A DNA stretch of 64,000 nt from Rhodobacterales bacterium (lineage in GTDB: Bacteria > Pseudomonadota > Alphaproteobacteria > Rhodobacterales > Rhodobacteraceae). The notes beneath the pieces were generated by a model. The model was not told the origin of the DNA. It made no database searches and saw only the letters and a program-made list of their open reading frames with translations. The DNA lies in assembly GCA_002747035.1 (NCBI GenBank), contig PDRZ01000024.1, positions 1 to 64,000 of the forward strand, in the 5' to 3' direction. The position numbers and the translations under genes are program-made. Below are positions 49,221 to 58,502 of the stretch, one piece after another; position 1 is the first letter of the stretch; each line of letters begins with the position of its first letter.

Positions 49221-50143
49221 TGCGCCATCCCCATACGTCTAAGTGTGACCCGCTGGATGACGCCGATCAATGCGACCAGCGAAGCCGCCAGAATTGCCGC
49301 GCCCAGAAGCGCCGCCCATATCTGAATCGTCTGCCCGTAATAGGACCCGGCAAGCAATCGTGCGCCAAGCCCGGCGCGGGCACCTGTGGGTAATTCCCCG
49401 ACAATCGCCCCGACAAGGCTGGCTGCGATCCCGATCTTGAGCGAGGCAAAAAGATAAGGCATCGACGCAGGCAAACGCAGTTTCCAAAAGGTCTGGACCC
49501 GGCTGGCGGAATAGGTCTTGAGCAGATCAAGCTGCATCCCATCCGGTGCACGCAGCCCCTTGACCATCCCCACGACCACAGGGAAGAAGCTCAAATAGGC
49601 GGAAATGATCGCCTTCGGGATCAACCCCTGCACCCCGATCGAATTCAGCACGACAATAATCATCGGCGCAATCGCCAGAATCGGAATGGTCTGGGACGCG
49701 ATGGCCCAAGGCATGACGCTCATGTCCATCGCGCGCGAATGCACGATCCCGACGGCCAGAAGAATGCCCATACCGGTGCCAAAGGCAAACCCAAGCAACG
49801 TGGCCGACAGGGTGACCCAACCGTGATAGACAAGGCTGCGCTTGGACGTGACTTTTTTGAGCACGGTGGACTGCCAAAGCTCACGCGCCACCTGGTGCGG
49901 GGCCGGAAGGCGCGGGCGATCCTGCGCAAATGTTCCGCTTGCCAGCCCTGGATTCTTTAGCGCGAGCGCCACGCCCCCCACATCGCGACGTTCCCTAGCC
50001 GTGACCGGGGTGACACTCTTCCCTGCCCGCTCGGCGCGCATAGCAGCCTCATGCATGTTCATCGGAATGCACGCCAGATACCAGACGCCGATCAGGGCCG
50101 CGACAACGGTCAGAACTGCGAGCCCGTTCCTAATCATAGGCAT
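49217..50143 (-). CDS. ABC transporter permease (SsuC/TauC type)
   Basis: Second inner-membrane permease, about 308 residues, with an N-terminal anchor (LAVLTVVAALIGVWYLACI), a periplasmic stretch and the helical core ending with the EAA-type loop DGMQLDLLKTYSASRVQTFWKL. Two ATG choices (50143 or 50137) overlap the end of the ATP-binding gene, so translation is coupled. Confidence 0.92.
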   Translation of the reverse strand: MPMIRNGLAVLTVVAALIGVWYLACIPMNMHEAAMRAERAGKSVTPVTARERRDVGGVALALKNPGLASGTFAQDRPRLPAPHQVARELWQSTVLKKVTSKRSLVYHGWVTLSATLLGFAFGTGMGILLAVGIVHSRAMDMSVMPWAIASQTIPILAIAPMIIVVLNSIGVQGLIPKAIISAYLSFFPVVVGMVKGLRAPDGMQLDLLKTYSASRVQTFWKLRLPASMPYLFASLKIGIAASLVGAIVGELPTGARAGLGARLLAGSYYGQTIQIWAALLGAAILAASLVALIGVIQRVTLRRMGMAQ

Positions 50144-50912
50144 GCCCCGCACGCAGGCCTTCGCGAACACGATGGGCGATATCAAGGAATTCGGGCGTGT
50201 CGCGAATGTCCAGCGGGCGTTCCCGTGGCAAGGTGCTTTCGATCACGTCCGTAATCCGGCCCGGGCGCGGGCTCATCACGACAATCCGGGTTGAAAGATA
50301 CACCGCCTCGGGGATCGAATGGGTGACAAATCCGATGGTCTTGTTGGTCTTGGCCCACAGCGCGAGAAGCTGTTCGTTCAAGTGATCGCGCACAATTTCA
50401 TCAAGCGCGCCAAAGGGTTCATCCATCAACAGGATGTCCGCGTCAAAAGCAAGCGCACGGGCTATGCTGGCGCGCTGCTGCATCCCCCCCGATAGCTGCC
50501 AAGGGTATTTCTTACCAAACCCGGCAAGGTCTACAAGCTCCAGAACCTCGTCCACATGGGCCTGCATTTCTGCCTTATTGAACCCCATGATTTCCAGTGG
50601 CAGCTTGATATTGCCCTCGATTGTACGCCAGGGATAAAGCCCCGCCGCCTGAAACACATAGCCATAGGCCCGCGCCTGTCGCGCCTTGTCCGGCGTCATG
50701 CCGTTGACGGTCAGCGACCCTCCCGTGGGGTGCTCCAGCGCCGCAATCGTACGCAAAAAGGTGGTTTTGCCACAGCCCGACGGGCCAATGAAGCTGACGA
50801 AATCACCCTTGTCGATGTCAAGCGAGACATCCTTGAGCGCATGGACCGGCCCGTCATTGGTTTGAAAGGTCAGGTCAAGGTTCTGCGCCGAAATGACGGT
50901 ATTCTGGTTCAA
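50130..50912 (-). CDS. ABC transporter ATP-binding protein
   Basis: ATPase of 260 residues with Walker A GPSGCGKTT, Q-loop FQAAGLYPW, signature LSGGMQQR, Walker B ILLMDEPFGALD and switch histidine in VTHSIPEA. The start appears to be a TTG at 50912, set by GGAG eight bases upstream inside the end of hydA, three bases after its stop. It belongs to the nitrate/sulfonate/pyrimidine importer group. Confidence 0.94.
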   Translation of the reverse strand: MNQNTVISAQNLDLTFQTNDGPVHALKDVSLDIDKGDFVSFIGPSGCGKTTFLRTIAALEHPTGGSLTVNGMTPDKARQARAYGYVFQAAGLYPWRTIEGNIKLPLEIMGFNKAEMQAHVDEVLELVDLAGFGKKYPWQLSGGMQQRASIARALAFDADILLMDEPFGALDEIVRDHLNEQLLALWAKTNKTIGFVTHSIPEAVYLSTRIVVMSPRPGRITDVIESTLPRERPLDIRDTPEFLDIAHRVREGLRAGHAYD

Positions 50913-50915
50913 CTC

Positions 50916-52373
50916 TTATACTCCGGTCGCGGGGATGCCGCTGCGCTCTACCGGACGCGGCGCGGTCAGGTCTTTCCACTGGCTCAGCGCCTGGTTCACG
51001 GTTGCGTTGGCCTCGCGGGATACAAACTTGCCATGGCCTTCCTGGGTTCGGATCTCGCCGTCATGCACCGCCACCTGTCCGCGGGTCAGGGTGAATCGCG
51101 GCAAGCCTTTGACATGGTGACCCTCGAACACGTTGTAATCAATGGCCGATTGCTGTGTCGTGGCCGCAATGGTCTTTTCCTTTTCCGGGTCCCAGACGAC
51201 AAGATCGGCGTCCGCCCCGACAAGAACCGCGCCCTTTTTAGGGTAACAATTCAATATCTTGGCGATATTTGTTGATGTGACCGCTACAAATTCGTTCATG
51301 GTCAGTCGCCCGGTATTCACCCCGTGTGTCCAAAGCATCGGCATCCGATCCTCAAGCCCTCCGGTGCCGTTCGGAATCTTGGTGAAATCCCCCACGCCAT
51401 ACCGTTTCTGTTCGGTGGTAAAGGCACAGTGGTCCGTGGCCACAACCGAAAGCGACCCGGATTGCAGACCGGCCCAAAGGCTGTCCTGATGCTTTTTGTC
51501 CCGAAAGGGGGGCGACATCACGCGGCGTGCGGCGTGGTCCCAATCGGCGTTGAAATATTCGCTTTCATCCAGAGTCAGGTGCTGGATCAAAGGTTCGCCC
51601 CACACCCGTTTGCCTTGCATCCGGGCGCGGCGGATGGCCTCGTGGGCTTCTTCACAAGAGGTATGCACCACGTAAAGCGGCACGCCCGCCATGTCAGCAA
51701 TCATAATCGCACGGTTCGTTGCTTCGCCTTCGACCTGGCTGGGGCGGGAAAAGGCGTGGGCCTCGGGGCCGGTATTGCCTTCGGCCAGAAGTTTAGCAGA
51801 AAGCTCGGCCACCACATCGCCGTTTTCGGCATGGACCATGGCCGTTGCGCCCAGTTCGGACAGACGGCGGAAGGACGAGAACAACTCGTCATCATTCACC
51901 ATCAACGCCCCCTTATAGGCCAGGAAGTGTTTGAACGTGTTGATGCCACGCTCCTGCACCACCGTCTTCATATCATCAAACACCTGCTCCCCCCACCATG
52001 TCACGGCCATGTGGAAGGAATAATCGCAATTGGCGCGGGTCGATTTGTTGTCCCAGCGTTTGAGCGCATCCAGAAGGCTTTCGCCCGGGTTAGGCAGGGC
52101 AAAATCCACTACCATCGTGGTGCCCCCGGCCAGCCCGGCGCGGGTGCCGCTTTCGAAATCATCACTGGAATATGTGCCCATGAAAGGCATTTCCAGATGG
52201 GTATGCGGGTCGATCCCGCCGGGCATGATGTAACATCCGGTGGCATCCAGCGTCTTGTCACCGGAAAGTCCCTGCCCGATCTCAGCAATCACCCCGCCCT
52301 CGATCAATACATCCGCTTTATAGGTCAGATCGGCTGTAACAACCGTGCCATTCTTGATTGCCGTCGTGCTCAT
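50916..52373 (-). CDS. hydA: Dihydropyrimidinase
   Basis: Zinc amidohydrolase of 485 residues that opens dihydrouracil, dihydrothymine or hydantoin rings to N-carbamyl amino acids. The metal HxH is in PGGIDPHTHLEMPF, the carbamylated lysine in HFLAYKGALM, and VVATDHCAF marks the late aspartate. A GGGGGAGA site precedes the ATG. It works just before the N-carbamoyl hydrolase encoded upstream. Confidence 0.95.
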   Translation of the reverse strand: MSTTAIKNGTVVTADLTYKADVLIEGGVIAEIGQGLSGDKTLDATGCYIMPGGIDPHTHLEMPFMGTYSSDDFESGTRAGLAGGTTMVVDFALPNPGESLLDALKRWDNKSTRANCDYSFHMAVTWWGEQVFDDMKTVVQERGINTFKHFLAYKGALMVNDDELFSSFRRLSELGATAMVHAENGDVVAELSAKLLAEGNTGPEAHAFSRPSQVEGEATNRAIMIADMAGVPLYVVHTSCEEAHEAIRRARMQGKRVWGEPLIQHLTLDESEYFNADWDHAARRVMSPPFRDKKHQDSLWAGLQSGSLSVVATDHCAFTTEQKRYGVGDFTKIPNGTGGLEDRMPMLWTHGVNTGRLTMNEFVAVTSTNIAKILNCYPKKGAVLVGADADLVVWDPEKEKTIAATTQQSAIDYNVFEGHHVKGLPRFTLTRGQVAVHDGEIRTQEGHGKFVSREANATVNQALSQWKDLTAPRPVERSGIPATGV

Positions 52374-52588
52374 GTGGTCTCCCCCCTGTCTGATCCGTCA
52401 ACGCCCGCGCATCCGCTCGCGTTGTTGTTGTCATCAAAGATGTCGTGAAGTCTTCGTCCCGCGCGGTGCCTCCGCCCCGATTTCGGGCGACCGTTTGAAG
52501 TCGACCGTTTTCGCGGTGATGGTTCCTGCTGGCGCAGGCAACGCAACACCAATCACAGCCGCAGTTTCCGCAGTTAAAGCCCCCCTGA

Positions 52589-53839
52589 TCACCCCACAAT
52601 CCCCGCTGTTTCAACGACAGCGTGCAACAACACATTGGTGCCTGCGGTGGCCCAGTCCTTGGAAATTTCCTCGGCTTCGTTGTGTGAAAGCCCATCCACG
52701 CAGGGGCACATGACCATGGCCGTCGGTGCCACCTGATTGATCCAACACGCGTCATGACCCGCACCCGAGATGATGTCGCGATGGCTATAGCCCAGCCGTT
52801 CGGCGGCGTTACGCACCGCCGCAACACAGGTTTCGTCAAATTCCACCGGATCAAACCCGCCGACCTTTTCAAACTCGATGTCCACCTGCATCTGGTCCGC
52901 GATCTTTTGCCCGCCCTCTTTCAACCGGGTCTCCATATCCTGAATCACACTCAAATCCGGAGACCGGAAGTCGACAGTAAACACCACCTTGCCCGGGATC
53001 ACGTTGCGCGAATTGGGATAAACGTCAATATGCCCCGCCGCCCCAACCGCGTGGGGCGCATGGGACCATGCAATATCATCGACCAGTTCAAGCACCCGCG
53101 CCATGGCCAGACCCGCGTTGCGGCGCATGGGCATGGGGGTGGACCCGGTATGGGCATCTTTGCCGGTGATCGTCACCTGGGTCCAACTCAACCCCTGCCC
53201 ATGGGTCACAACCCCGATATCCGTATCTTCGGCCTCAAGGATCGGTCCCTGTTCGATATGCAGTTCGAACATGGCGTGCATCTTGCGCTGTCCCACCGGC
53301 TCGTCCCCACGCCACCCGATGCGTTTAAGTTCATCGCCAAAGGTTTTCCCCTCGGCATCCACACGGCCATAGGCCCAGTCTTCGGTATGAATGCCCGCGA
53401 ACACACCGCTGGCCAACATGGCAGGGGCAAAACGCGTGCCCTCTTCGTTGGTCCAGTTGGTAACGACGATGGGATGGCGCGTCTTGATCCCAAGGTCATT
53501 CAGAGTACGCACTATTTCCAAGCCACCAAGAACGCCCAATACGCCGTCGTATTTGCCCCCCGTCGGCTGCGTATCCAAATGGCTGCCCACATAGACCGGA
53601 AGCGCCTCCGCATCCGTACCGGGCCGCATGGCAAACATGTTGCCCATCGTGTCCAGCCCCATTTCGCACCCCGCGGCCTCGCACCATTTCTGGAATAATG
53701 CCCGACCTTCGCCATCCTCATCCGTGACCGTCTGACGGTTGTTGCCACCGGCTATGCCCGGTCCGATCTGGGCCATTTCCATCAGGCTGTCCCAAAGCCG
53801 ATCGCCGTTGATCCTAAGGTTCTCTCCCGGTGCAGACAT
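52589..53839 (-). CDS. hyuC: Zn-dependent N-carbamoyl amino acid hydrolase (beta-ureidopropionase type)
   Basis: M20-family amidase of 416 residues that splits N-carbamoyl amino acids to amino acid, ammonia and carbon dioxide, the last step of reductive pyrimidine breakdown. Metal-site motifs are VGSHLDTQPTGGKYDG and NEEGTRFAPAM, with GAGHDACW near the end. AAGGAAAA precedes the ATG. It is first in the minus-strand operon; the 215 bp before hydA hold no gene. The symbol reflects the L-carbamoylase family; the true substrate may be N-carbamoyl-beta-alanine. Confidence 0.92.
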   Translation of the reverse strand: MSAPGENLRINGDRLWDSLMEMAQIGPGIAGGNNRQTVTDEDGEGRALFQKWCEAAGCEMGLDTMGNMFAMRPGTDAEALPVYVGSHLDTQPTGGKYDGVLGVLGGLEIVRTLNDLGIKTRHPIVVTNWTNEEGTRFAPAMLASGVFAGIHTEDWAYGRVDAEGKTFGDELKRIGWRGDEPVGQRKMHAMFELHIEQGPILEAEDTDIGVVTHGQGLSWTQVTITGKDAHTGSTPMPMRRNAGLAMARVLELVDDIAWSHAPHAVGAAGHIDVYPNSRNVIPGKVVFTVDFRSPDLSVIQDMETRLKEGGQKIADQMQVDIEFEKVGGFDPVEFDETCVAAVRNAAERLGYSHRDIISGAGHDACWINQVAPTAMVMCPCVDGLSHNEAEEISKDWATAGTNVLLHAVVETAGIVG

Positions 53840-53917
53840 GTTGTTTTCCTTCGGCTTGGCTGACCTGACCGACGCAATCCCCGGTTTCCCGTATCACGCC
53901 CGGCCAGCGGCTAACTT

Positions 53918-53933
53918 TTGACCATCTGGTAAA
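53918..53933. promoter_or_regulatory. RutR-box-like operator
   Basis: TTGACCATCTGGTAAA matches the RutR consensus TTGACCA-NN-TGGTCAA at 13 of 14 defined positions. It lies between the divergent hyuC operon (79 bp upstream of its start) and the TetR-family gene, where an autoregulating RutR-type protein would bind. Confidence 0.8.
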
Positions 53934-54121
53934 ACCCACGCTATCACGGCTTTACACTCAGTCAAGAACTTCGCATCATACGAAAGCAAAGGACACTCTT
54001 TGAGCGCAAAAATATTCAACGAATAATCCACCCCATCGCCTTGTTTTCTAACGATTGGCAATGGAACCGCCGCCTGTTTTACGCTACTGCGCCGCGCAAC
54101 GTGCAGAGTTGAGGTTGAAAA

Positions 54122-54739
54122 GTGCAAAACGCCAGAAAAGCGACGCGAATTCAGCGAAAGAACACCGCTACCATTCTGGAAGCGGCTTTGGAGGTGTTTT
54201 CGGCCCACGGATTTCGGGGCGCAACTCTGGACCAGATTGCAAAAGCGGCAGGCTTGTCCAAACCCAACCTGCTTTACTATTTCCCATCCAAGGAAGCGAT
54301 CCATACCGCATTGCTGGACGGCCTGATGGAAACCTGGCTCAACCCGCTCGAGGCGATGGACGAACAGGGCGACCCTCTGTCCGAAATTCTGGCCTATGTA
54401 AATCGTAAACTTGAGATGAGCCGGGATTTCCCGCGCGAAAGTCGACTGTTTGCCAACGAAATCATTCAGGGCGCGCCTCGCATCGGTGCGGCCCTGTCCG
54501 GTGAACTGAAAACCCTGGTGGATAAAAAGGCCGCGGTGATCCGCCACTGGATCGCGGACAAACGGATTTCCCCCGTCGACCCGCATCACCTGATCTTTTC
54601 AATCTGGTCTCTGACCCAGCATTACGCCGATTTCGATGTCCAGGTACACGCCGTGTTGGGTGGGCAGCACATGGACCCGTTTCCCGCAGCCCAGGACTAT
54701 CTTGAAACATTGTTCACCCGGCTATTGGCCATAGACTAA
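54122..54739 (+). CDS. rutR: TetR-family regulator, RutR type
   Basis: Repressor/activator of 205 residues: helix-turn-helix TLDQIAKAAGLSKPNLLYYF near residues 36-55 and a ligand domain with the YcdC/RutR C-terminal pattern (SRLFANEIIQGAPRIG; HHLIFSIWSLTQHYADF). RutR binds uracil and controls pyrimidine use. The start is a GTG with GAGG ten bases upstream. The adjacent operator and the divergent pyrimidine operon support the assignment strongly. Confidence 0.9.
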   Translation: MQNARKATRIQRKNTATILEAALEVFSAHGFRGATLDQIAKAAGLSKPNLLYYFPSKEAIHTALLDGLMETWLNPLEAMDEQGDPLSEILAYVNRKLEMSRDFPRESRLFANEIIQGAPRIGAALSGELKTLVDKKAAVIRHWIADKRISPVDPHHLIFSIWSLTQHYADFDVQVHAVLGGQHMDPFPAAQDYLETLFTRLLAID

Positions 54740-54740
54740 T

Positions 54741-54835
54741 GCGTTTTGCATTTCCCCTGAGGCGATACAGCCATAGTGTAAAACGCTAAAGCGTTTCCAC
54801 ATCACGCTGTGTCAACGTAATGCGGAAACGCTTTA
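54741..54835 (+). repeat. Palindromic intergenic repeat, copy C (two hairpins)
   Basis: The first palindrome is bounded by GCGTTTT (54741-54747) and AAAACGC (54780-54786); the second runs from GCGTTTCCACATCACG (54791) to GCGGAAACGC (ending 54831) between CTAAA and TTTA flanks. The second nearly equals that of copy B. It sits directly after the rutR stop. Confidence 0.85.
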
Positions 54836-54877
54836 TCATGGGAACCGGAACATCAGAACCGGACAGCCTACAAATTG

Positions 54878-54910
54878 AAAAGGGCGCTCACCCGTCGGGA
54901 GCGCCCTTTT
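54878..54910. terminator. Terminator downstream of rutR
   Basis: AAAAGGGCGCTC and GAGCGCCCTTTT form a perfect 12-bp stem with a nine-base loop; T-runs on both strands make it work in either direction. Confidence 0.88.
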
Positions 54911-54953
54911 CCTATGCCATTTCCCCGGCAACCCGATGAAATCCGCAGAAACC

Positions 54954-55028
54954 TGGTGGGTGATAAGAGATTTGAACTCCTGACATCTTCGATGTGAACG
55001 AAGCGCTCTACCACTGAGCTAATCACCC
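54954..55028 (-). tRNA. tRNA-Val (CAC)
   Basis: A 75-base cloverleaf with encoded CCA: acceptor GGGTGAT/ATCACCC, anticodon stem CTTCG/CGAAG with loop TTCACAT giving anticodon CAC, T arm with TTCAAAT. It lies 18 bp from the convergently placed end of the HU gene on the same strand. Confidence 0.94.
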
Positions 55029-55046
55029 GTCCGTGCGGGTTTAGCG

Positions 55047-55562
55047 TTACTCGGCAGCTTCTGCAAGAGGGTCTTTGCCCGCGTTGCGTCCCTTTTCAGG
55101 CTGACGGATGCGGGCCTGCATGATTGTGCCGTTGGACACTTTCTTGGTTTTGCGAATCTTGATCTTACCCATGGGCGGCAGATTCAATTCGCGCCCTTCG
55201 ACAAGCGCTTCACCAAGAATCGCCAGCACGGCATCAACGGCCGGCTTTGCGTCGCGCCGCTTGATTCCCGCCCGCTGTGTTACCTCGTCGATCAAGGCTT
55301 TCTTGCGCAAAACCGGACCGGCAAGCACCGCTTCGATCTCGTTCACCACCATAGGTTCAGGCGCGTTCGCCACCGACGTGGCCTTGGCCGTAACCGGGGT
55401 CGATTTGGAGGCCGTGGTTTTTGAAGCGGTGCTTCTTGCCGTCTTAGCTGTTGTTTTTACAGCAGATTTCGCGGCCACCTTGGTGGTGCTTGTCTTTTTC
55501 GCCGCCGTCGTGCGCGATGTGGTTTTGCGCGTCGTGGTGGACTTGGGTTTGCTCGTTGCCAT
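55047..55562 (-). CDS. HU-type DNA-binding protein with histone H1-like N-terminal arm
   Basis: Protein of 171 residues. The first 75 are Lys/Thr/Ala-rich and low in complexity (TTRKTTSRTTAAKKTSTTK and similar), like eukaryotic histone H1 tails. The remainder is an HU/IHF fold with RKKALIDEVTQRAGIKRRDA and a beta-arm region LNLPPMGKIKIRKTKKVSNG. It would bind and compact DNA in the nucleoid. The ATG at 55562 follows a purine-rich stretch; an upstream ATG would add 16 residues. Confidence 0.9.
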   Translation of the reverse strand: MATSKPKSTTTRKTTSRTTAAKKTSTTKVAAKSAVKTTAKTARSTASKTTASKSTPVTAKATSVANAPEPMVVNEIEAVLAGPVLRKKALIDEVTQRAGIKRRDAKPAVDAVLAILGEALVEGRELNLPPMGKIKIRKTKKVSNGTIMQARIRQPEKGRNAGKDPLAEAAE

Positions 55563-55705
55563 GATATGTGCCTCGCTCTTTTTGGCTTTTGTTACTCTGA
55601 GTTTAACCAAGATTAACGCCCATATCTAGTCTGAGTTGCATTTATTAATACAATGTTTAGCATATCCCCACTATATGCACTTATATATTCACCTTGGGGG
55701 TAATC

Positions 55706-55897
55706 ATGAAAAGCTATTTCGCAGCCACAGCACTTGCCACAGTTCTGGCAACCACTTCTGTCAATGCCGGTTCGCTGTCGGACCCGATTGTCGAACAGGA
55801 CATCGTGATGGAACACGCCTCCGCAACATCTTCTATGTCCGCTACGGCCATGCTTTTGATCATGAGCGTTCTCATGTTCGCGACTGCCGTCAAATAA
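55706..55897 (+). CDS. Small exported or membrane protein
   Basis: Protein of 63 residues with a signal peptide (ATALATVLATTSVNA, cleavage near residue 21), a short polar part (SDPIVEQDIVMEHASAT) and a C-terminal hydrophobic helix (AMLLIMSVLMFATAV). CTTGGGGG lies before the ATG. It would be a single-pass inner-membrane protein with a short periplasmic face. No family recognised. It stands alone, followed by a strong terminator. Confidence 0.65.
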   Translation: MKSYFAATALATVLATTSVNAGSLSDPIVEQDIVMEHASATSSMSATAMLLIMSVLMFATAVK

Positions 55898-55953
55898 GCT
55901 TGGGGGATCTGACGGCAGCAGCCTGTTCAGCCACTGTTCCAAATTGAAATAGA

Positions 55954-55985
55954 TCGCCACGCCCCTGAAACCAGGGGCGTGGCGA
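55954..55985. terminator. Bidirectional terminator between the small membrane protein gene and lon
   Basis: TCGCCACGCCCCTG and CAGGGGCGTGGCGA form a perfect 14-bp stem with an AAAC loop, followed by CTGTTTTAC on the plus strand. It separates the convergent genes. Confidence 0.85.
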
Positions 55986-56019
55986 CTGTTTTACTGGATA
56001 TGCTGCCAAGGTGGGCCAG

Positions 56020-58425
56020 TCAGTGGGCCGTGGCCCCTGCCCCTCCAGCTTCTGCAAGCCGCGCCGCTGCGGCGGCTTCTTCCGCTTCTTCATCCCACTC
56101 AATCGCCTTAGGCTCGGAAACAAGCGCCCGTTTCAAGACATCCGAAACGTGAGTGACGGGGATGATGTCCAAACCCTCTTTCACATTGTCGGGAATGTCG
56201 GCCAGATCCTTTTCGTTTTCTTCCGGGATCAGAACCGTTTTGATGCCGCCGCGCAACGCCGCAAGAAGCTTTTCCTTCAGCCCGCCGATTGGCATGGCAT
56301 TCCCGCGCAGGGACACCTCTCCCGTCATCGCGATATCCTTGCGAACCGGAATTCCCGTCAGCACGGATACAATCGAGGTGACCATGGCCAGCCCCGCGCT
56401 TGGGCCGTCCTTGGGCGTCGCCCCGTCCGGCACGTGCACGTGGATGTCCCATTTTTCGAACTGCGGCGGTTTCACACCAATTTCCGGTGCGATGGACCGG
56501 ACATAGGATGACGCGGCCTCAATGGATTCCTTCATCACATCGCCAAGCTTGCCCGTGGTTTTCATCCGCCCCTTACCAGGAAGACGCAACGCTTCGATGT
56601 TCAACAACTCACCCCCGACCGAGGTATAGGCCAATCCGGTGACAACACCGACCTGATCCTGTTCTTCGGCCAGACCATAGCGGTACTTCTTCACACCCAG
56701 GAAGTCCTCGATGTTTTCATCCGTGACGACAACTTCGGTGGCTTCCTTTTTGACGATCTGAGTGACCGCCTTGCGCGCAACCTTGGCGATTTCGCGTTCA
56801 AGGTTCCGCACCCCCGCCTCGCGGGTATAATGGCGGATGATCGACGTCAGCGCGCTGTCCTCCAGCTCGAACTCACCCTTCTTCAGCCCATGATTGGCGA
56901 TCTGCTTTTCAATCAGGTGCTGCCGCGCGATCTCGCGCTTTTCATCCTCGGTATAGCCAGCCAACGGGATGATCTCCATCCGATCAAGTAGCGGCCCGGG
57001 CATGTTATAGCTGTTCGAGGTGGTCAGGAACATCACGTTCGAAAGGTCATATTCGACCTCCATATAGTGATCCACGAAAGTGGAGTTCTGTTCCGGGTCC
57101 AGCACTTCCAACATGGCCGACGCGGGATCTCCACGGAAATCCTGCCCCATCTTGTCGATCTCATCGAGCAGGATAAGCGGATTGGTGGTTTTCGCCTTTT
57201 TCAGCGCCTGAATGATCTTGCCCGGCATCGACCCGATATAGGTGCGGCGGTGTCCGCGAATTTCGCTTTCATCCCGCACGCCACCAAGGGAAATTCGGAT
57301 GAACTCACGCCCCGTTGCCTTGGCCACAGATTTCCCAAGCGACGTTTTCCCGACACCCGGAGGGCCGACAAGACACATGATCGGGCCCTTCAGCTTTTTG
57401 GACCGCTGTTGAACAGCCAGGTATTCGACGATCCGTTCCTTGACCTTTTCCAGACCATAGTGATCGGAATCAAGAACTTGCTGGGCTTTATTCAAGTCTT
57501 TCTTGACACGGGACTTGGTGCCCCACGGGATCGAAAGCATCCAGTCGAGATAGTTGCGCACCACCGTGGCCTCGGCCGACATGGGCGACATGTTTTTCAA
57601 CTTTTTAAGCTCGGCATCGGCCTTTTCCCTGGCCTCTTTAGAGAGCTTGGTTTCCGCAATCCTGGATTCCAACTCGGCCACTTCGTTCTGGCCTTCTTCC
57701 CCGTCGCCCAGTTCCTTCTGAATGGCCTTCATCTGCTCATTCAGATAATATTCCCGCTGGGTGCGTTCCATCTGGGACTTCACCCGGGTTTTGATCTTCT
57801 TCTCGACCTGCAGAACGGACATTTCGCCCTGCATCAACCCGTACACCTTTTCCAGCCGCTCGGACACGGACAGGGTTTCCAGAAGCTCCTGTTTCTGGTC
57901 CACCTCAATGCCCAGATGACCCGCGACAAGATCGGCAAGCTTGGCTGGTTCGGTCGCCTCGGACACCGCCGAAAGCGCCTCTTCCGGGATGTTCTTGCGT
58001 ACTTTAGCATAGCGTTCAAATTCATTGCCCACGGTGCGCTGCAACGCTTCAATCGTCGCGGCATCGCCGGGCATTTCAGTCAGGTAATCCGCGCGCGCCT
58101 CGAAAAACTCTTCGTTTTCAAGGAACTCGTCAATCCGCACCCGGGCCTGCCCTTCGACCAAAACCTTGACGGTCCCGTCGGGCAGCTTCAACAACTGCAG
58201 CACGTTGGCCAGAACCCCGGCCTTGTAAATCCCGTCGGTGGTCGGCTCGTCCACGCTTGGGTCAATCTGCGACGACAACAGAATCTGCTTGTCATCCTGC
58301 ATCACCTCTTCCAAAGCGCGCACCGATTTTTCGCGGCCCACAAACAGCGGCACGATCATGTGGGGGAAAACCACGATGTCGCGCAACGGCAGCACGGGAT
58401 AGGAGGAATTCAACGGCTCTTGCAT
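56020..58425 (-). CDS. lon: ATP-dependent protease Lon
   Basis: Hexameric AAA+ protease of 801 residues that degrades misfolded and regulatory proteins. It has the N-terminal substrate domain (SYPVLPLRDIVVFPHMIVPL), Walker A GPPGVGKTSLGKS, Walker B NPLILLDEIDKM and the catalytic dyad Ser676 in PKDGPSAGLAM with Lys719. The ATG at 58425 follows AAGGAC and gives the standard start; an open frame extends 126 codons upstream without similarity. A sigma32-like promoter lies 78-107 bp upstream. Confidence 0.97.
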   Translation of the reverse strand: MQEPLNSSYPVLPLRDIVVFPHMIVPLFVGREKSVRALEEVMQDDKQILLSSQIDPSVDEPTTDGIYKAGVLANVLQLLKLPDGTVKVLVEGQARVRIDEFLENEEFFEARADYLTEMPGDAATIEALQRTVGNEFERYAKVRKNIPEEALSAVSEATEPAKLADLVAGHLGIEVDQKQELLETLSVSERLEKVYGLMQGEMSVLQVEKKIKTRVKSQMERTQREYYLNEQMKAIQKELGDGEEGQNEVAELESRIAETKLSKEAREKADAELKKLKNMSPMSAEATVVRNYLDWMLSIPWGTKSRVKKDLNKAQQVLDSDHYGLEKVKERIVEYLAVQQRSKKLKGPIMCLVGPPGVGKTSLGKSVAKATGREFIRISLGGVRDESEIRGHRRTYIGSMPGKIIQALKKAKTTNPLILLDEIDKMGQDFRGDPASAMLEVLDPEQNSTFVDHYMEVEYDLSNVMFLTTSNSYNMPGPLLDRMEIIPLAGYTEDEKREIARQHLIEKQIANHGLKKGEFELEDSALTSIIRHYTREAGVRNLEREIAKVARKAVTQIVKKEATEVVVTDENIEDFLGVKKYRYGLAEEQDQVGVVTGLAYTSVGGELLNIEALRLPGKGRMKTTGKLGDVMKESIEAASSYVRSIAPEIGVKPPQFEKWDIHVHVPDGATPKDGPSAGLAMVTSIVSVLTGIPVRKDIAMTGEVSLRGNAMPIGGLKEKLLAALRGGIKTVLIPEENEKDLADIPDNVKEGLDIIPVTHVSDVLKRALVSEPKAIEWDEEAEEAAAAARLAEAGGAGATAH

Positions 58426-58502
58426 GCTCAGTCCTTCATTATTGGCAAGACCCCCGGCCCCTGTTTCAGGCAGCACAAGGCATCTCCACGTTTCCTGAAC
58501 GT

